DNA of 64,000 bases from Siphonodentalium dalli (GCA_032622095.1 CP136061.1:38013797-38077796), one strand, 5' to 3'; shown: positions 1 through 11,679, counted from the first letter of the stretch. A program made the numbers and translations. The notes: generated by a model not told the origin, from the letters alone.

Positions 1-49
1 AACGAATCTTCAGTTTGTTTTCGGTAAAAAAAAGTAATGTTTTGAACTG

Positions 50-329
50 ATGTCATTGTTTAATAGCAACACCAACAACAACGACGTCTGCTTTCCATTG
101 TTAATAATTCCTGAGGAAGAAAATTTTACATTTGCCCAACTAGAAGCCCGGCAATATATTGAAGTAAATTTGACAAGCAAAATAAAAAAAGAAACAACAA
201 CACTTTGCATTGAAAATATTGAAATCGTTCTGCAATGAAAAGGAAATACATGGGAATATAGATGATTGTGAATTGTTTGACATTATGGGTCCTGGGACAG
301 AAAGAAAAACGTTCGATAAAATATAGTAA
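50..329 (+). pseudogene. frameshifted coding remnant, unknown family
   Basis: The frame opening with an ATG at 50 runs to a TGA at 236-238 with acidic, polar, protein-like composition (residues around FAQLEARQYIEVNL). One nucleotide frame change near 232-236 continues an equally coding-like frame (EKEIHGNIDDCELFDIMGPG) to a TAG at 327-329, exactly where a foldback repeat starts. I read this as one damaged coding segment, perhaps an exon or transposon ORF cut by the foldback. No family is recognised. An in-frame TAA at 35-37 lies just upstream of the ATG. Confidence 0.35.
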
Positions 330-465
330 ATATTGCACGCCTTGTCGGTGACTATGCCAAAATAGTGGTCCTCGGTGGAGGAATAGTCCCCTCGCCTCCG
401 GCTCGGGACTATTCCTCCCCTCGGACCACTATTTTGCATAGTCACCTCCAAGCCGTGCAATATTT
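328..465. repeat. foldback element with GC-rich loop
   Basis: The left arm from 328 (AAATATTGCACG) is the near-perfect reverse complement of the right arm ending at 465. The arms also share GTGACTATG/CATAGTCAC, the AAAATAGTGGTCC block and GGAATAGTCCC/GGGACTATTCC. The loop (about 391-403) is CTCGCCTCCGGCTC. The same loop on the other strand occurs in the foldback at 17807-17948, although the arms differ. Confidence 0.85.
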
Positions 466-693
466 ATATAATAGTATGTTTACATAACAATGGATTTGGC
501 AAGCGGAATATCATTATTGGAAAGTTACATGTATTATCCCCCGCAATCAAAGGTCAGCAGGAACCCATATTTCTTCAATTTCAGAACACCCACTGGATGC
601 GGCGTCGGTGCATTGAGCAGTGCCTGACAACCAAGGTTAAATTCGTCCTGATTGTTAGAAACTGCAATCGTTCAACCCACAGACCGCGTATAT

Positions 694-1137
694 ATGACCC
701 ACTATATCAAATCCAGTCGGAAGTCGGGATTTGTTTTACCCTGTGCCAATGCATTCTCTTATATATGCGAGTCGACCATAGGTCGCCTTGCATATATAAG
801 AGAATGCATTGGCCTGACAATGTTTTACAATTTTAATAATTTGTTCTTGTATTCTTTAACAATTTTATAATTTCACCCATACAGAGCCCCAGACAAACAT
901 GAGCAGACGACACTCTTCTGTGTGCTTCTATATATGTGTGGGGCTCCCTGCAGGATGTTGTTTTTATTTTATGTCCTAAAAATTGTAAGAAACATTTATT
1001 TAAAAAACATGATACAAAATTGTTAAGCCAATGCATTCTCTTATATATGCGAGGCGACCAATGGTCGACTCGCATACATAAGAGAATGCATTGGCACAGG
1101 GTAAACAAATCCGACTTCCGACTGGATTTGATATGAC
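694..1137. mobile_element. MITE with two 69-bp palindromes, TGTGACCC-type copy 1 (decayed)
   Basis: Long terminal inverted repeats (ATCAAATCCAGTCGGAAGTC left, its complement right) enclose two copies of a 69-bp palindrome at 745-813 and 1027-1095. The centre holds a GAGCCCCAGACAAACATGAG block. It matches the better-preserved copy at 20601-21059 along its length, but the outermost bases have diverged. No protein is encoded. Confidence 0.75.
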
Positions 1138-1701
1138 GATATGAATTTAACTCAACCTTCAAAGTGTCAACAGCTTCGAAATCCTCCATAATAAATAAAT
1201 GATAGAGACCAAGTAGAGCTTGAGGACCACTGCACGAGTGATAACAAACTATTGTGCCAACAGACGGGCTATTTAAATATTATACTTTCGACATGTCAAA
1301 GATACTGTGAATTGCTGATAAAAGTCAAATTAGTCCAAAGTCAAATATTTACGTACATGTACATGGAGCCCGTCTGTTTCACTAAATCGTGGTCGGTGAT
1401 TGGTCAACTGCCAATTGAGCCACCCATTTCATATCCCAATAAAACACAGACCCTTAATAACACACAAACCGTAGCAGTTCTGATTAAAATAATATTCAGA
1501 CGCTTGAGGTACTGGAGTCTGATGAAATTGGTGTATCACTCGTGATAGACATGTTGGCTGCCGACAGTAACGTTTACGCCGATGAACCTGTGCGGTTTGT
1601 TTATTGGTACAATGTAGCATCTAAATGGCACATTAAGCGTTCCTTGATATATCACAGGCATTTGGTCGCTGTGTTTCGAGTCATAATACGGGATGGCTGG
1701 T
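1138..1701. other. no gene recognised
   Basis: AT-rich sequence with only short open frames (longest 97 codons at 1252-1545), which show no motif I can name. I see no splice-site pair that would support an exon. Confidence 0.4.
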
Positions 1702-1993
1702 ATATGGCAATGATGTTCCAACGCTGGGAATACGCAGATGTGTTGATTGGATGTTGCGAAGCCGTTGTTTGAACGAACTGTTTCACCAACGTTGGCTCAG
1801 TAATAGCCAACGCTCAATGTTTGGCTACACTGGAGATGACCCGAATTATTTCATACATTATTCGGCACTGGATATTTTCCAGCCTAATATTTTCATCGAC
1901 ATTGACATACAAACCACATTTCACTTCAAACCTTCGACTTGTTCTCTGCCATAAATGCCCGCCAATGTGTGAGTTCAGATATATTATAAATCG
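1702..1993 (+). repeat. 292-bp direct repeat, copy 1
   Basis: Matches 2687-2978 at a constant offset of 985 bp with about four substitutions by eye. Both copies keep the same open plus-strand frame (SNSQRSMFGYTGDDPNYF) ending in a TAA, but a minus frame is open as well, so coding status is unresolved. The repeat is local. Confidence 0.85.
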
Positions 1994-2051
1994 ACAGTGT
2001 AGATCCATCATACTGTATATATGTATCATGTAGATACGTCTGGATATGCTA

Positions 2052-2634
2052 TACTCTTCCTCTGGCCTTTCTCTTGTCAAGGGGAGAATAACATTATTTA
2101 CAAGTTTGATATATGTGCTCATTTACGGATTCTCATGCCATGTCAGAACTAAAACACCGTTTGTTGTTGTCAGAAGCCAGAATGTGTATTGGCAAGACTG
2201 ATGTGTGTTATTCAATATCACAATGTTCTCCCATCGATGTGTATTGATGCCCTAATTTAATCTGGCATTGGCCTACCTTGGTGACATGTATACTTCATTT
2301 CATATTCGGTTATTTCTCATGTACATACATGTATACACGTGTTTTCTTGTTAGTTTGAATGCATTCATTCAGTCATATGTCGCATGCGTGTGGTTATTAC
2401 ATGTACACATTTATATCTCACACGCATATGGTTTGTTTGTGTGAAATTCCATATGTAACACGCTTATTATCTGGCGCTTATACATACGTTATTATTCACG
2501 TTCATGCTCATGTCACAATCAAATGGATCAATCATGCTTGAAATTAATTGTGTTTTCTTTGTATTCGCAGGTTGAAACTAATAAACAATTGTTCAGCAAC
2601 CATGGCGTTCAGCATTTAATGTACAACCGAAACA
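2052..2634 (+). repeat. large inverted repeat, left arm
   Basis: 583 bp that reads as the reverse complement of 8412-8993 with only scattered differences (for example CATACAT versus CATATGT). The arm contains the TCTGGCGCTTATACAT and CTTTGTATTCGCAG segments. The arms enclose 5.8 kb of nested repeats. This is either an inverted segmental duplication or the ends of a large foldback transposon; no transposase is visible between the arms. Confidence 0.85.
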
Positions 2635-2686
2635 TTTCAACACAGGGATGGAAGACTGCATCAAAGTATGTTAGTATGTTACAGCA

Positions 2687-2978
2687 ATATGGCAATGATG
2701 TTCCAACGCTGGGAATACGCAGATGTGTTGATTGGATGTTGCGAAGCCGTTGTTTGTACGAACTGTTTCACCAACGTTGGCTCAGTAATAGCCAACGCTC
2801 AATGTTTGGCTACACTGGAGATGACCCGAATTATTTCATACATTATTCGGCACTGGATATTTTCCCTCCTAATATTTTCATCGACATTGACATAAAAACC
2901 ACATTTCACTTCAAACCTTCGACTTGTTCTCTGCCATAAATGCCCGCCAATGTGTGAGTTCAGATATATTCTAAATCG
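2687..2978 (+). repeat. 292-bp direct repeat, copy 2
   Basis: Second copy of 1702-1993. Its homology stops at 2978, the first base of the foldback that follows, so the foldback or its flank interrupted an originally longer duplicate. Confidence 0.85.
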
Positions 2979-4799
2979 CACCTTCATGAGCTAAAATAAA
3001 GACATATGTCATTTGTGCAAAAACAAATTGCTGTCTGTTTCATTAAAATCATTTCCTGTTTACACATAAGCACATGTCTGTCATGCGCAGTTGCATGGTT
3101 TCATATTGGTTAATAAAACGTGTACTCCGCCCCCGAACCCGACCTGGGGAAAACGTATAAACGGAAGATATATGAAGAAAAAGAAATTCTTTTGCTAAAT
3201 TATATGCTACTTTGCCAATTTATTACATATGTAATAAAACTATTACGGAAAAAAATTACTAACATACTTTTTAATAGCATTTTTACTTCGAAAATACACT
3301 ATTTAGCCGGAATGAGAAAAAGTGTAGCTGAGTTGCTTTATTATCCAATTCTACTAAATGTTGTATAATACTTTTAACAAGTTGTAGAAATATATTGGTG
3401 ATATGAAGTAATTGTTTTATTCAGAGAAGCTTAATGAGTTCTCACATTTGTCCTGGTGTCAAAAAAGGTCATAATCACACCGGCGCGCGTTGATAGCTCT
3501 GCGCGAGCAGTGTTTGCATTCTAATGCGCATAAGGTTTGCTTTCGTATTGCGTATATACAACAACAACAACAACAACATTTCTTCAAAATAAGCTCTAGT
3601 TATCAGAATCGATTTACTGCAACAGAATAATGGTAACCACTGTCAACTGTATGGTAAACTTTTCTCAAAACTTGCATGTTAATTAGGCCTATTTATCAAC
3701 ATTATAAATATGGCCATATTATCACTAAAGTATTACTAAATAGGTTAGTATAATTAGCGTTTGTTTCGGTAATGTGAGAACATTTTACACCTAAAAAAAA
3801 AAAATGCTTTGGAAAAGAGCATTCCGTGTTAGTCTATGCCTGCATGATATGGTATAAATAAAGATCGTTTGTTTCACTACTGTGACTAACATTAAAAAGT
3901 GTACGGTATACTCCTCCTCCGACGCAGCATGCAGCCAACGTCGGGGTTTTTCATTCGGTGTTTATTCAGTGTTCATTTTAACTATCCTCATCCTGTATCT
4001 GGGCGTGGGACAAGCAGACTTCGTGGAAGCCGTTTTGTTATATTTTGCGTTGTCCTGGTTTTTCCCCTATAACAGCTGCAAGCACCATCTTCTGGTCGTC
4101 CGTTTTATTGGATGTATAGGCGACAATTTATTGTAATAGGAGAATCATTTGTATTGTTTAAATGAAGTTAACATTGTTATAACTATGACTTTGTTGACTT
4201 ATAGTTTATTGAAATAATAAAGTATATACGAATAGTGATGCAATTGTATCATATATCTTCCGAGTATAGGCTACACAATTTCCCCGAGTCGGGGCCACAG
4301 TAGGCCTATAGATTATATTTTTTGACACCACGATAAATGTGAGAACTGATTATGCTTCTCTGAATAAAACAATTACTTCATATCACCAATATATTTCTAC
4401 AACTTGTTAAAAGTATTATACAACATTTAGTAGAATTGGATAATAAAGCAACTCGGCTACACTTTTTCTCATTCCGGCAAAATAGTTTATTTTCGAAGCA
4501 AAAATGCTATTAAAAAGTATGTTAGTAAATTTTTCCGTAATATTTTTATTACATATATAATAAATTGGCAGCATATAATTTAGCAAAAGAAATTTTGTTT
4601 TTCATATATCTTCCGTTTATACATTTTCCCCAGGTCGGCGTCGGGGGCGGAGTAAACGTTTTATTAACCAATATGAAACCATGCCACTGCGCATGACAGA
4701 CATGTGCTTCTTTGTAAACAGGAAATGATTTTAATGAAACAGACAACATTTATTTTTTGCACAAATGACAAATGTCTTTATTTTAGCTCATGAAGGTGC
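2978..4799. mobile_element. long-armed foldback element (about 0.49-kb arms)
   Basis: Arms 2978-3466 and 4318-4799 are inverted copies with roughly 90% identity by eye; both carry the GCACCTTCATGAGC end and the CTTTTTCTCATTCCGG block or its complement. The 851-bp loop holds an (AAC)n run at 3560-3578, a segment (3812-3865) like the AAAGAGCGTTCCGTGTTAG repeats of the 51-64 kb region, and an 84-codon ORF at 3882-4136 with a hydrophobic middle but no recognisable domain. The right arm abuts the CACTG palindrome at 4799. No clear target duplication. Confidence 0.75.
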
Positions 4800-5050
4800 A
4801 CTGAAAAAAAAAACTCAGTTAAAAGTAACTAAGTTACCTTAGTCAGAACCCCCGTCTCAAAACTAACTAGCTTAGCTTAGTCAGAAATGACTAAGATTGC
4901 CCTTAGTCATTTCTGACTAAGGCCTTAGACCTTAGTCAGAAATGACTAAGGGCAACCTTAGTCATTTCTGAATAAGCTAAGCTAGTTAGTTTTGAGACGG
5001 GGGTTCTGACTAAGGTAACTTAGTTACTTTTGACTAAGTTTTTTTCAGTG
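4799..5050. mobile_element. 252-bp palindromic CACTG MITE
   Basis: Nearly the whole unit is one inverted repeat: CACTG and an A-run, TTAAAAGTAACTAAGTTACC, then an ACCCCCGTCTCAAAACTAAC block, all mirrored to a CAGTG end. The centre is built from CCTTAGTCAGAAATGACTAA modules, themselves near-palindromic. It may be a solo element or the left terminus of copy A. Confidence 0.8.
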
Positions 5051-5069
5051 TAGATATAACATATAATAT

Positions 5070-5136
5070 AAGGCCTTAGTCAGAAATGACTAAGGCCTTA
5101 GTCAGAAATAACTAAGGCCTTAGTCAGAAATAACTA
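5070..5136 (+). repeat. 22-bp tandem repeat, three units
   Basis: Three units of AAGGCCTTAGTCAGAAATRACT follow the CACTG palindrome and are made of the same module as its centre. They look like subterminal motif expansion. Confidence 0.85.
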
Positions 5137-5509
5137 CGGCTTGACTATGTCATCACTGTATACATTAGTACATTTAATTGGACCTAATTATTGGGGGTAT
5201 CATAGCCCTGCAACCTCAGCTGAACATCGCAACTGCAGATTAAAATAACTGAAAATAATGACTTACAGGTATAAAAATAAATTTTATTAACTATTAAAAC
5301 AATGTTTTATCTTGAAAGAAAATTATTCATCACAAAATACTAGTATGCATTGAATATACATTCAATATCTGACCAGTCGATAATTGTTTCAAATTGAAAC
5401 AAAAATTTATGCTTACATTAAAATGATAACGAGCGACCAACATAGAAGATTAAATCGGAGGAAATGAAGAGGTTTTTTTTAGAAGAAAAATTATATGATA
5501 AATATCTTC

Positions 5510-5655
5510 ACCGCTATGTGTGGAACTGAGCGCTTGTATCAAGCCACGGTGGAGTTTCCGACACACATCGTGACTTGCCTTCAGGCTCGTCACAATAATT
5601 TCAGGAATACCGCCTTAGCTTGATACAAGCGTGCATATCCATACACGCATAGCAT
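5510..5655. repeat. imperfect foldback
   Basis: CGCTTGTATCAAGC on the left pairs with GCTTGATACAAGCG on the right. The inner arms CGTGACTTGCC / GGCTCGTCAC surround a short TTCA loop. It sits inside the body of copy A and is absent from the equivalent part of copies B and C. Confidence 0.65.
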
Positions 5656-6617
5656 AACCTCTATTTAACAAATGAATGTTTGTTTTCAGAAATGCATGCA
5701 ATTATGAACGCTTTGTTGCGGTCACATTTTGAGTGAATCGCGAAAACAAACCTCGCAATAGTTGATTTAAATGTCACAATTTTGAGTGCAAAGTGTCACC
5801 ATATTAAGGCGCAAAATATTGCAATAATATCACAAGCGACATGCTTATAAGCGTTTCCACTTGCGAAAATAGCATGCTTAATATACCACTTCTTTTGACT
5901 GGTACTGTACTACTGTATACATCAACAACAACTATTTTGGATTGGTCCCTTCAAGACAACAGCAGATCCAATATTTAAACGTGTAACTGTGCGCAATGAC
6001 TTGGCGACAATGTTCTCATGTAGTCGCACATTTTCCATGAAATATCAGTGAATCAGCCGAAGGTAGTTTGATAAGAACATCCAACCAATAATAGTGTACC
6101 ACTGGTAAATTGTCGTGATACCGGTAACTTTACGATAACATGGCGAACAATGACAATGTCTCATATCCACACGTTTCAATGAACAATGATGAACACAGGA
6201 TGAATTGGTCGGGGTCATTGTAAAGTTGGAATTGTAGATATGTGATCATCCATCACGACACAGCATCGGTTTCATTGTTGTTTGTCTATTTGTTGACATT
6301 GAAGCTCGTTTGAGTTACACTGGTGCGCAATCTACAGTACTAGTACACGTATGTCCTCTCTTGTAGTTGTACATGCATGTCGATCATATTGATGTGCTCT
6401 GAAAGAATTAGATTCTGAACAAGTACTGTCATGAACTGCATTTTCAACATTATAATATTAATAGCTCCTCGTTGAGTCGTTGTTATTATTGTCACTATTG
6501 CTTGACATCAGACGACATTGTCAGACCATTGATTCGATTGAATGGATCATATCATGATTCATCGATTAATTGGCATGCATCTCTGCTCTCGATGAATTTA
6601 GTGGAAATTGTCAATGA

Positions 6618-6621
6618 TTAA
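6618..6621 (+). other. empty TTAA target site (reference for MITE at 13818)
   Basis: The context GTCAATGATTAAT...TTCGCAG in copy A is uninterrupted. Copy B has the TTAA MITE inserted at this same TTAA (13814-13817 / 14145-14148), and copy C is again empty at 28917-28920. Confidence 0.85.
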
Positions 6622-7369
6622 TAAGCCTTTTTTTCGCAGAATATAAACTTGTCCGGTTATCAAAGGAACCGAAATCAGACCGTCTTTAACAACTGTCCGC
6701 AATCGAACAGGTAACAGCCTCGACCACCAAGCCGGAATGAACATCAAGTTCAAGTTAGGGTGCTCGTCCACAATGTCACTGCGAAAAACGTTCACCACAC
6801 CGTATGTACTGTACTGTGTACATGTAACCTTGAACGAGTCATCAGTCACACATCTAATTTTGGCAGCAAATATTTCAGGCGCCGTTCTTTCACATGTAGA
6901 ATAAAGATTCAAACCATTATTGACAAATTGTCCACTTGTTGAATGAAAACAGAGCTCTGAGTCTGAATAATTAGTTCAACAATACACGATGAACGGTTTC
7001 GCAGATTATTTTCATAACTTCTCTTTTATCCTGATTTTATCCGCTCTCTAAATACGCCATGGTTGTTATTTATGTAATATGTCGTCTCTTTTAGTTCGTT
7101 CGACGCCAATATCACGTCTAAATCACTCTGATTTTAGTGATTAAAATGTCGGCCACAAAATGGAGAAACAATAATTTGAGTTAAAATTACGTACTCGCCA
7201 TATACGTACCGACCCGTTTAACACAGAATGAATGCGATATTATATATATAATATGCATTGTTTGTTGTCTATTTGTTGACATTGAAGCGTGTGAGTTACA
7301 CTGGTGCGCACAGTGCAGTACTAGTACACGTATATCCTCTCTTGTAGTTGTACATGCATATAAAATGTA

Positions 7370-7570
7370 CACTAAAAAAAAACTTAGTCATAGCCTTAGT
7401 CATTATGTTACTTTTGGCTAAGTTAGTCAAAAATAACTGAGTTACGGGTTGACTAAGGCTATGACTTTTTTTTTTTTTTTTTTACGAAAATATTAACCTA
7501 AGTAACTAAGAATTAGTAAGATGTGACTAAGGTCAAACTTAGTTACTTTTGGCTAAGTTAGTCAAACATA
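7370..7570 (+). repeat. partial duplicate of the AACTAAG subterminal array
   Basis: CACTA plus an A-run, AACTTAGTCATAGCC, a long T-run and the AGTAACTAAGAATTAGTAAG block repeat what is found at 7780-7907. Copy A therefore carries its right subterminal array twice, separated by a stretch (7571-7780) of family body sequence. Confidence 0.7.
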
Positions 7571-7974
7571 TCCTATCCATCGAAGCAATTTTTCATTATC
7601 ACTCTTGGTTAAAGCCAATTGGCGGTTTGCGTTCACTTGTGCAAAACATTGAACAAAGCAGTTATACTGTATGGAGCAGATTAAGATTCAGTTATACTGT
7701 ATGGAGTCATTGCCGTGTATAATATGTCGCCGATAAGTATACTATTGAGTTTTGCCGGCATGACTGAATCGCGAAAATATCAACCTTAGTAACTAAGAAT
7801 TAGTAAGATGTGACTAAGGTAAAACTTAGTTACTTTTGGCTAAGTTAGTCAAAAATAACTAAGTTACGGGTTGACTAAGGCTATGACTATTTTTTTTTTT
7901 TTCAGTGTGCGGATTTCGGAACTTTTGGTGGAATCTTGCCTTTATTGTCACCATAAGAAGAGAACCAAGCAGAA

Positions 7975-8203
7975 TACGTGTTGATGGGTAATAAATACAT
8001 GCATACGTGTTGATGGGTAATAAATACATGCATACGTGTCGATGGGTAATAAATACATGCATACGTGTCGATGGTTAATAAATACATGCATACGTGTTGA
8101 TGGGTAATAAATACATGCATACGTGTTGATGGGTAATAAATACATGCATACGTGTCGATGGGTAATAAATACATGTCGATAGGTAATAAATACATGCATA
8201 AGT
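7975..8203 (+). repeat. 29-bp minisatellite, seven full units plus a partial
   Basis: Units start at 7975, 8004, 8033, 8062, 8091, 8120 and 8149 with the core GTGTYGATGGGTAATAAATA. The last units are truncated. The minus-strand frames give a periodic ITHQHVCMYLL-like peptide, but only because the array itself is open; I see no gene. Confidence 0.95.
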
Positions 8204-8411
8204 GTGAAATTAGCCATGCGGCGGAAAACTTCTACGATATTTTTAGCTAATTGAAGGCGTTTACTGGAATCGCGTTGGCTGAATGAATTCCCCATGTCTT
8301 GGGTATTCCACGCCGACTATCGCCTGATTTGTTACATTGCTTTACTGTTGATATTGCTATTGGTTGCCAACTACATAACTCCTGCTTGTAGTAATGAAAC
8401 CCCTACCCAAT

Positions 8412-8993
8412 TGTTTCGGGTGTACATTAAATGCTGAACGCCATGGTTGCTGCACAATTGTTTATTAGTTTCAACCTGCGAATACAAAGAAAACACAATT
8501 AATTTCAAGCATGATTGATCCATTTGATTGTGACATGAGCATGAACGTGAATAATAACATATGTATAAGCGCCAGATAATAAGCGTGTGACATATGGAAT
8601 TTCACACAAACAAACCATATGCGTGTGAGATATAAATGTGTACATGTAATAACCAAACGCATGCGACATATGACTGCATGAATGCATTCAAACTAACAAG
8701 AAAACACGTGTATAGATGTATGTACATGATAAATAACCGAATATGAAATGAAGTATACATGTCACCAAGGTAGGCCAATGCCAGATTAAATTAGGGCATC
8801 AATACACATCGATGGGAGAACATTGTGATATTGAATAACACACATCAGTCTTGCCAATACACATTCTGGCTTCTGACAACAACAAACGGTGTTTAGTTCT
8901 GACATGGCATGAGAATCCGTAAATGAGCACATATATCAAACTTGTAAATAATGTTATTCTCCCCTTGACAAGAGAAAGGCCAGAGGAAGAGTA
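8412..8993 (-). repeat. large inverted repeat, right arm
   Basis: Reverse-complement partner of 2052-2634. The homology ends at 8412 (TGTTTCG) and 8993, immediately before AGACCCTATTGAGTC. Confidence 0.85.
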
Positions 8994-9192
8994 GACCCTA
9001 TTGAGTCACAATACATGATATACATCTGTATTGAAACTCTACTTCCCTACTATCAGTTTCTAGCTTAAGTGATTATACAAAGAATCCAGAATTGATCAAT
9101 ATTACTTGCTAACTATCCAATAGAATTAAATAGTATCAAGAATTTCAACAATTAGTACCGAGCAAACTGAGGTAGATTTCGCTTTTGAATTT

Positions 9193-10104
9193 GGCTTAAT
9201 ATGGGTCACAGAAACGAAACCGATAATACTTTATGTCATCAAAGCTATTTTAAGAAAATGAGGAGGTGATGTCATACTGCGGGTGTTGTCTGTAGTTATT
9301 TATAGCGACGGTATATTCGACAAATAGTGGATTTCCTCAGACTCAGTACCCGAAGCGTCTGAGCATGATTTTAATCAGAACTGAGACCTTAATATCAACA
9401 CCCCAACTACCGTATATACCTACTGTCGCGCCCTCTTACTACTAATATGATAACGATTTATAATATAGATATATGTATTTGGTTGGAACAGGAACGACAG
9501 TAAGGGTGATTTTTTTTGTAGTCGTCCCCGTACCACAAAATCTGACGAACCCTGCTATTTGTCGAATTTACAGTCGCTAGAAATAACTTCTACAGACAAC
9601 AGTATGACACCACCTCCTCATTTTTCTTAAACATAGCTTTGATGACATAATGTACTTTCGGTTTAGTTTCTGCGACCCATATTAACCCTTTACCCAACAG
9701 AAGGGCCCTGTGCCAATGCATTCTCTTATATATGCGAGTCGACCATAGGTCGCCTCGCATATATAAGAGAATGCATTGGCTTAACACATTAAAAATGATA
9801 AAATTGTTAAAGAATGTAAGAAAAAATGGTAAAAAGTGTTAAAAAAAGATTTTTTTTAGGCCAATGCATTCTCTTATATATGCGAGGCGACCTATGGTCG
9901 ACTCGCATATATAAGAGAATGCATTGGCACAGGGCATAACTGTAACTATCACAATGTGGTCAAGGAGCCGGTTCCAATGATATCCATATTTGTATGGTTT
10001 TATTGAGACAGACCCAAGATAATTTAGGCTGTTGCAGCTTTATTTGGCCATTTGTGGCCGGTTTTGGCCGTTTTTGGCCGGTTTGTTGGGTAAAGGGTTA
10101 AGCC
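9193..10104. mobile_element. palindromic element interrupted by a TTAA MITE
   Basis: The left arm 9193-9327 is mirrored by 9554-9685 followed, across the MITE, by 10098-10104. The left arm reads GGCTTAATATGGGTC; the right arm reads GACCCATATTAA, then the MITE, then TTAAGCC. A second inverted pair (9464-9537 and 10147-10221; TATGTATTTGGTTGGAAC and complement) overlaps it, so at least two inverted duplications are nested. No coding capacity. Confidence 0.75.
9686..10097. mobile_element. TTAA-flanked MITE with two 69-bp palindromes, copy 1
   Basis: 412 bp bounded by TTAA at 9682-9685 and 10098-10101. Ends are CCCTTTACCCAACA and its complement. Palindromes lie at 9712-9780 and 9860-9928. The TTAA duplication and CCC-start termini fit the piggyBac superfamily, though Kolobok and some others also use TTAA. 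The region after the palindromes has a GGTTTTGGCCG run. No ORF, so movement would need an enzyme supplied elsewhere. Confidence 0.85.
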
Positions 10105-10369
10105 ATACTAAGTGGGAGCGCTGTACCCACCAATGTGTGGGCTTAGCTTGGTACGGAGACGACTACAAAAACCTCACGCTTACTGTCGTTCATGTTCCAA
10201 CCAAATACATATATCTATACATATATACATAACTATATGCAAATGGAACAAAGGGAAATTTATTTATTATGTATACATGTATATAACATTTGTAAATTAA
10301 CATGTAATGAATTGTGTTGGAAAAAAACTATTTTTAAACTAACATCAACACAACGTCGCAGATTGTTCA

Positions 10370-10510
10370 CCTAATCTGACATCATCAGTAAAAGCGGCCA
10401 GCAGAATAATTGGGAGTGCTTTTCAAAGTTCAACCGAATTGCATCTGAAGCCAGTTATTTGCTACGAGCTTGGAAATATTTTATTGGCTGACATATTGTG
10501 CTGCGCGGGC
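10370..10510 (+). pseudogene. possible LINE reverse-transcriptase C-terminal remnant
   Basis: An open frame reads NLTSSVKAASRIIGSAF...LHLKPVICYELGN before a stop. The KAASRIIG-type string resembles the region after the RT domain in some non-LTR retrotransposons. It is short and without flanking LINE sequence, so the call is tentative. Confidence 0.25.
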
Positions 10511-11679
10511 TAGTCTAAAATTATCAGCAGATTTTGTGAAAATATTTAAGAATGCACTCAGCTTTTTATGGGAATAAATCATCAAAAAGCTATATTATTG
10601 TAAGAAATTAATGTAGTTGGTGTTTGTTATTGGGGATAGGGCGCTCTGGTCGTTGAAGGGCACATTTAATGGGAAACGCTTCGCGGTTCACTCTATGTGC
10701 CCCATAGTATCAGCTATATTCCCACATATAACAAACTTTATAACAAGCTTTTATATTGACACATATAACAATATTTGGCAAATATAAATTCTTCACATTG
10801 AGGTCAAAACTCTGCTGACACACGAATCTACGAAACTCGTGGATATCATTTCCTTCTCGCTAGATCATATCAAAGATATAATTCAATTTCGGCACATGGT
10901 TACTGAGCTAGAGAGCTCGAAAGTTGTTTCCGGCGGTCTGACGGCTGGTCGAACATAATCATGCACGGACTGACTGACGGGTGTAATTTATATATCGCCA
11001 AGCTGCCTAACTTCGGTGATGTTGCACAATTGTTTGCTATCACTCTACAGCGGTCCTCAAGCTCTACACGGTCGCTATCCTCTCATATCACAATTTCAAA
11101 AAATTGTTGGTGTGAAATTTCCAACAAATTTTGTGTCCAACTGTTGAAAATTTTGACCACAGTTGGGGAGAATTGAACATAATTTTAATGTTATATAACT
11201 CTTCCCGGCATCACATCTAATATTTTGAAGACACGTTTGCATATGATGCGTGTGATATCTTGAAATCTAGTGAGTTTGGTGCATATACCCACAGGCGCTG
11301 TGATGTTTTTATTTATATGTATCGAATTAACACACGAACATGGTTCGATAATATCGCTTGTTTCGAATCAGTCGCTGTTGGTTATGCATAAGCCTTTTTT
11401 GGCCATGCTGGAGATTTGTTTTTGCTATGTTAATCGGATGGGTTGATCAAGTTCGTAACGGGAAACGCACTTATCGTCAGTCGGCATCTAAGAACGTTTC
11501 TGCATATTAAGATTCAATGAGTTCGATCACATAAAATCTTTAGCTAACTTGTCAATTGTCCATTTATAAATTCAATTTTTCGGGATAATTCGTGTTCTAA
11601 AATATATTAGGATTTCCCACACAATTGAATAGCTAATACTAAAATGTCGAGTGTCCTATTTTCGAAACCGTTTCTGGTA
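10511..11679. other. no gene recognised
   Basis: AT-rich, low-ORF sequence. The only sizeable frame (71 codons at 10961-11176) has no motif, splice context or repeat partner that I can see. Confidence 0.4.

Larger units (their letters stand above)
4799..7907 (+). mobile_element. CACTG...CAGTG element, copy A (inferred full extent)
   Basis: The span starts CACTG followed by A-runs and AACTAAG-type motifs and ends with AACTAAG-type motifs, T-runs and CAGTG. Its body (about 5760-7370 and 7571-7780) matches the bodies at 12750-14520 and 27685-29350, including the AGCGTTTCCACTTGC and ATGACTTGGCGACAATGTTC blocks. Length (3.1 kb) is close to copy B (2973 bp). CACTG ends plus subterminal repeats suggest the CACTA/EnSpm (CMC) group, but no transposase is encoded, so it would be non-autonomous. 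The extent is inferred because 4799-5050 is also a closed palindrome of its own. Confidence 0.45.

Noticed and set aside
7975-8203. CRISPR-like array
   Set aside because: Direct repeats without unique spacers; the period is the repeat itself.
7948-8295. 115-codon minus ORF with repeated ITHQHVCMYLL peptide
   Set aside because: It is a translation of the 29-bp minisatellite; all frames of the array are open and there is no start or splice context.
9712-9780. canonical microRNA gene
   Set aside because: The stem is near-perfect over its full length, has almost no loop and is multi-copy; it is better explained as a MITE module, though small RNAs from it are possible.
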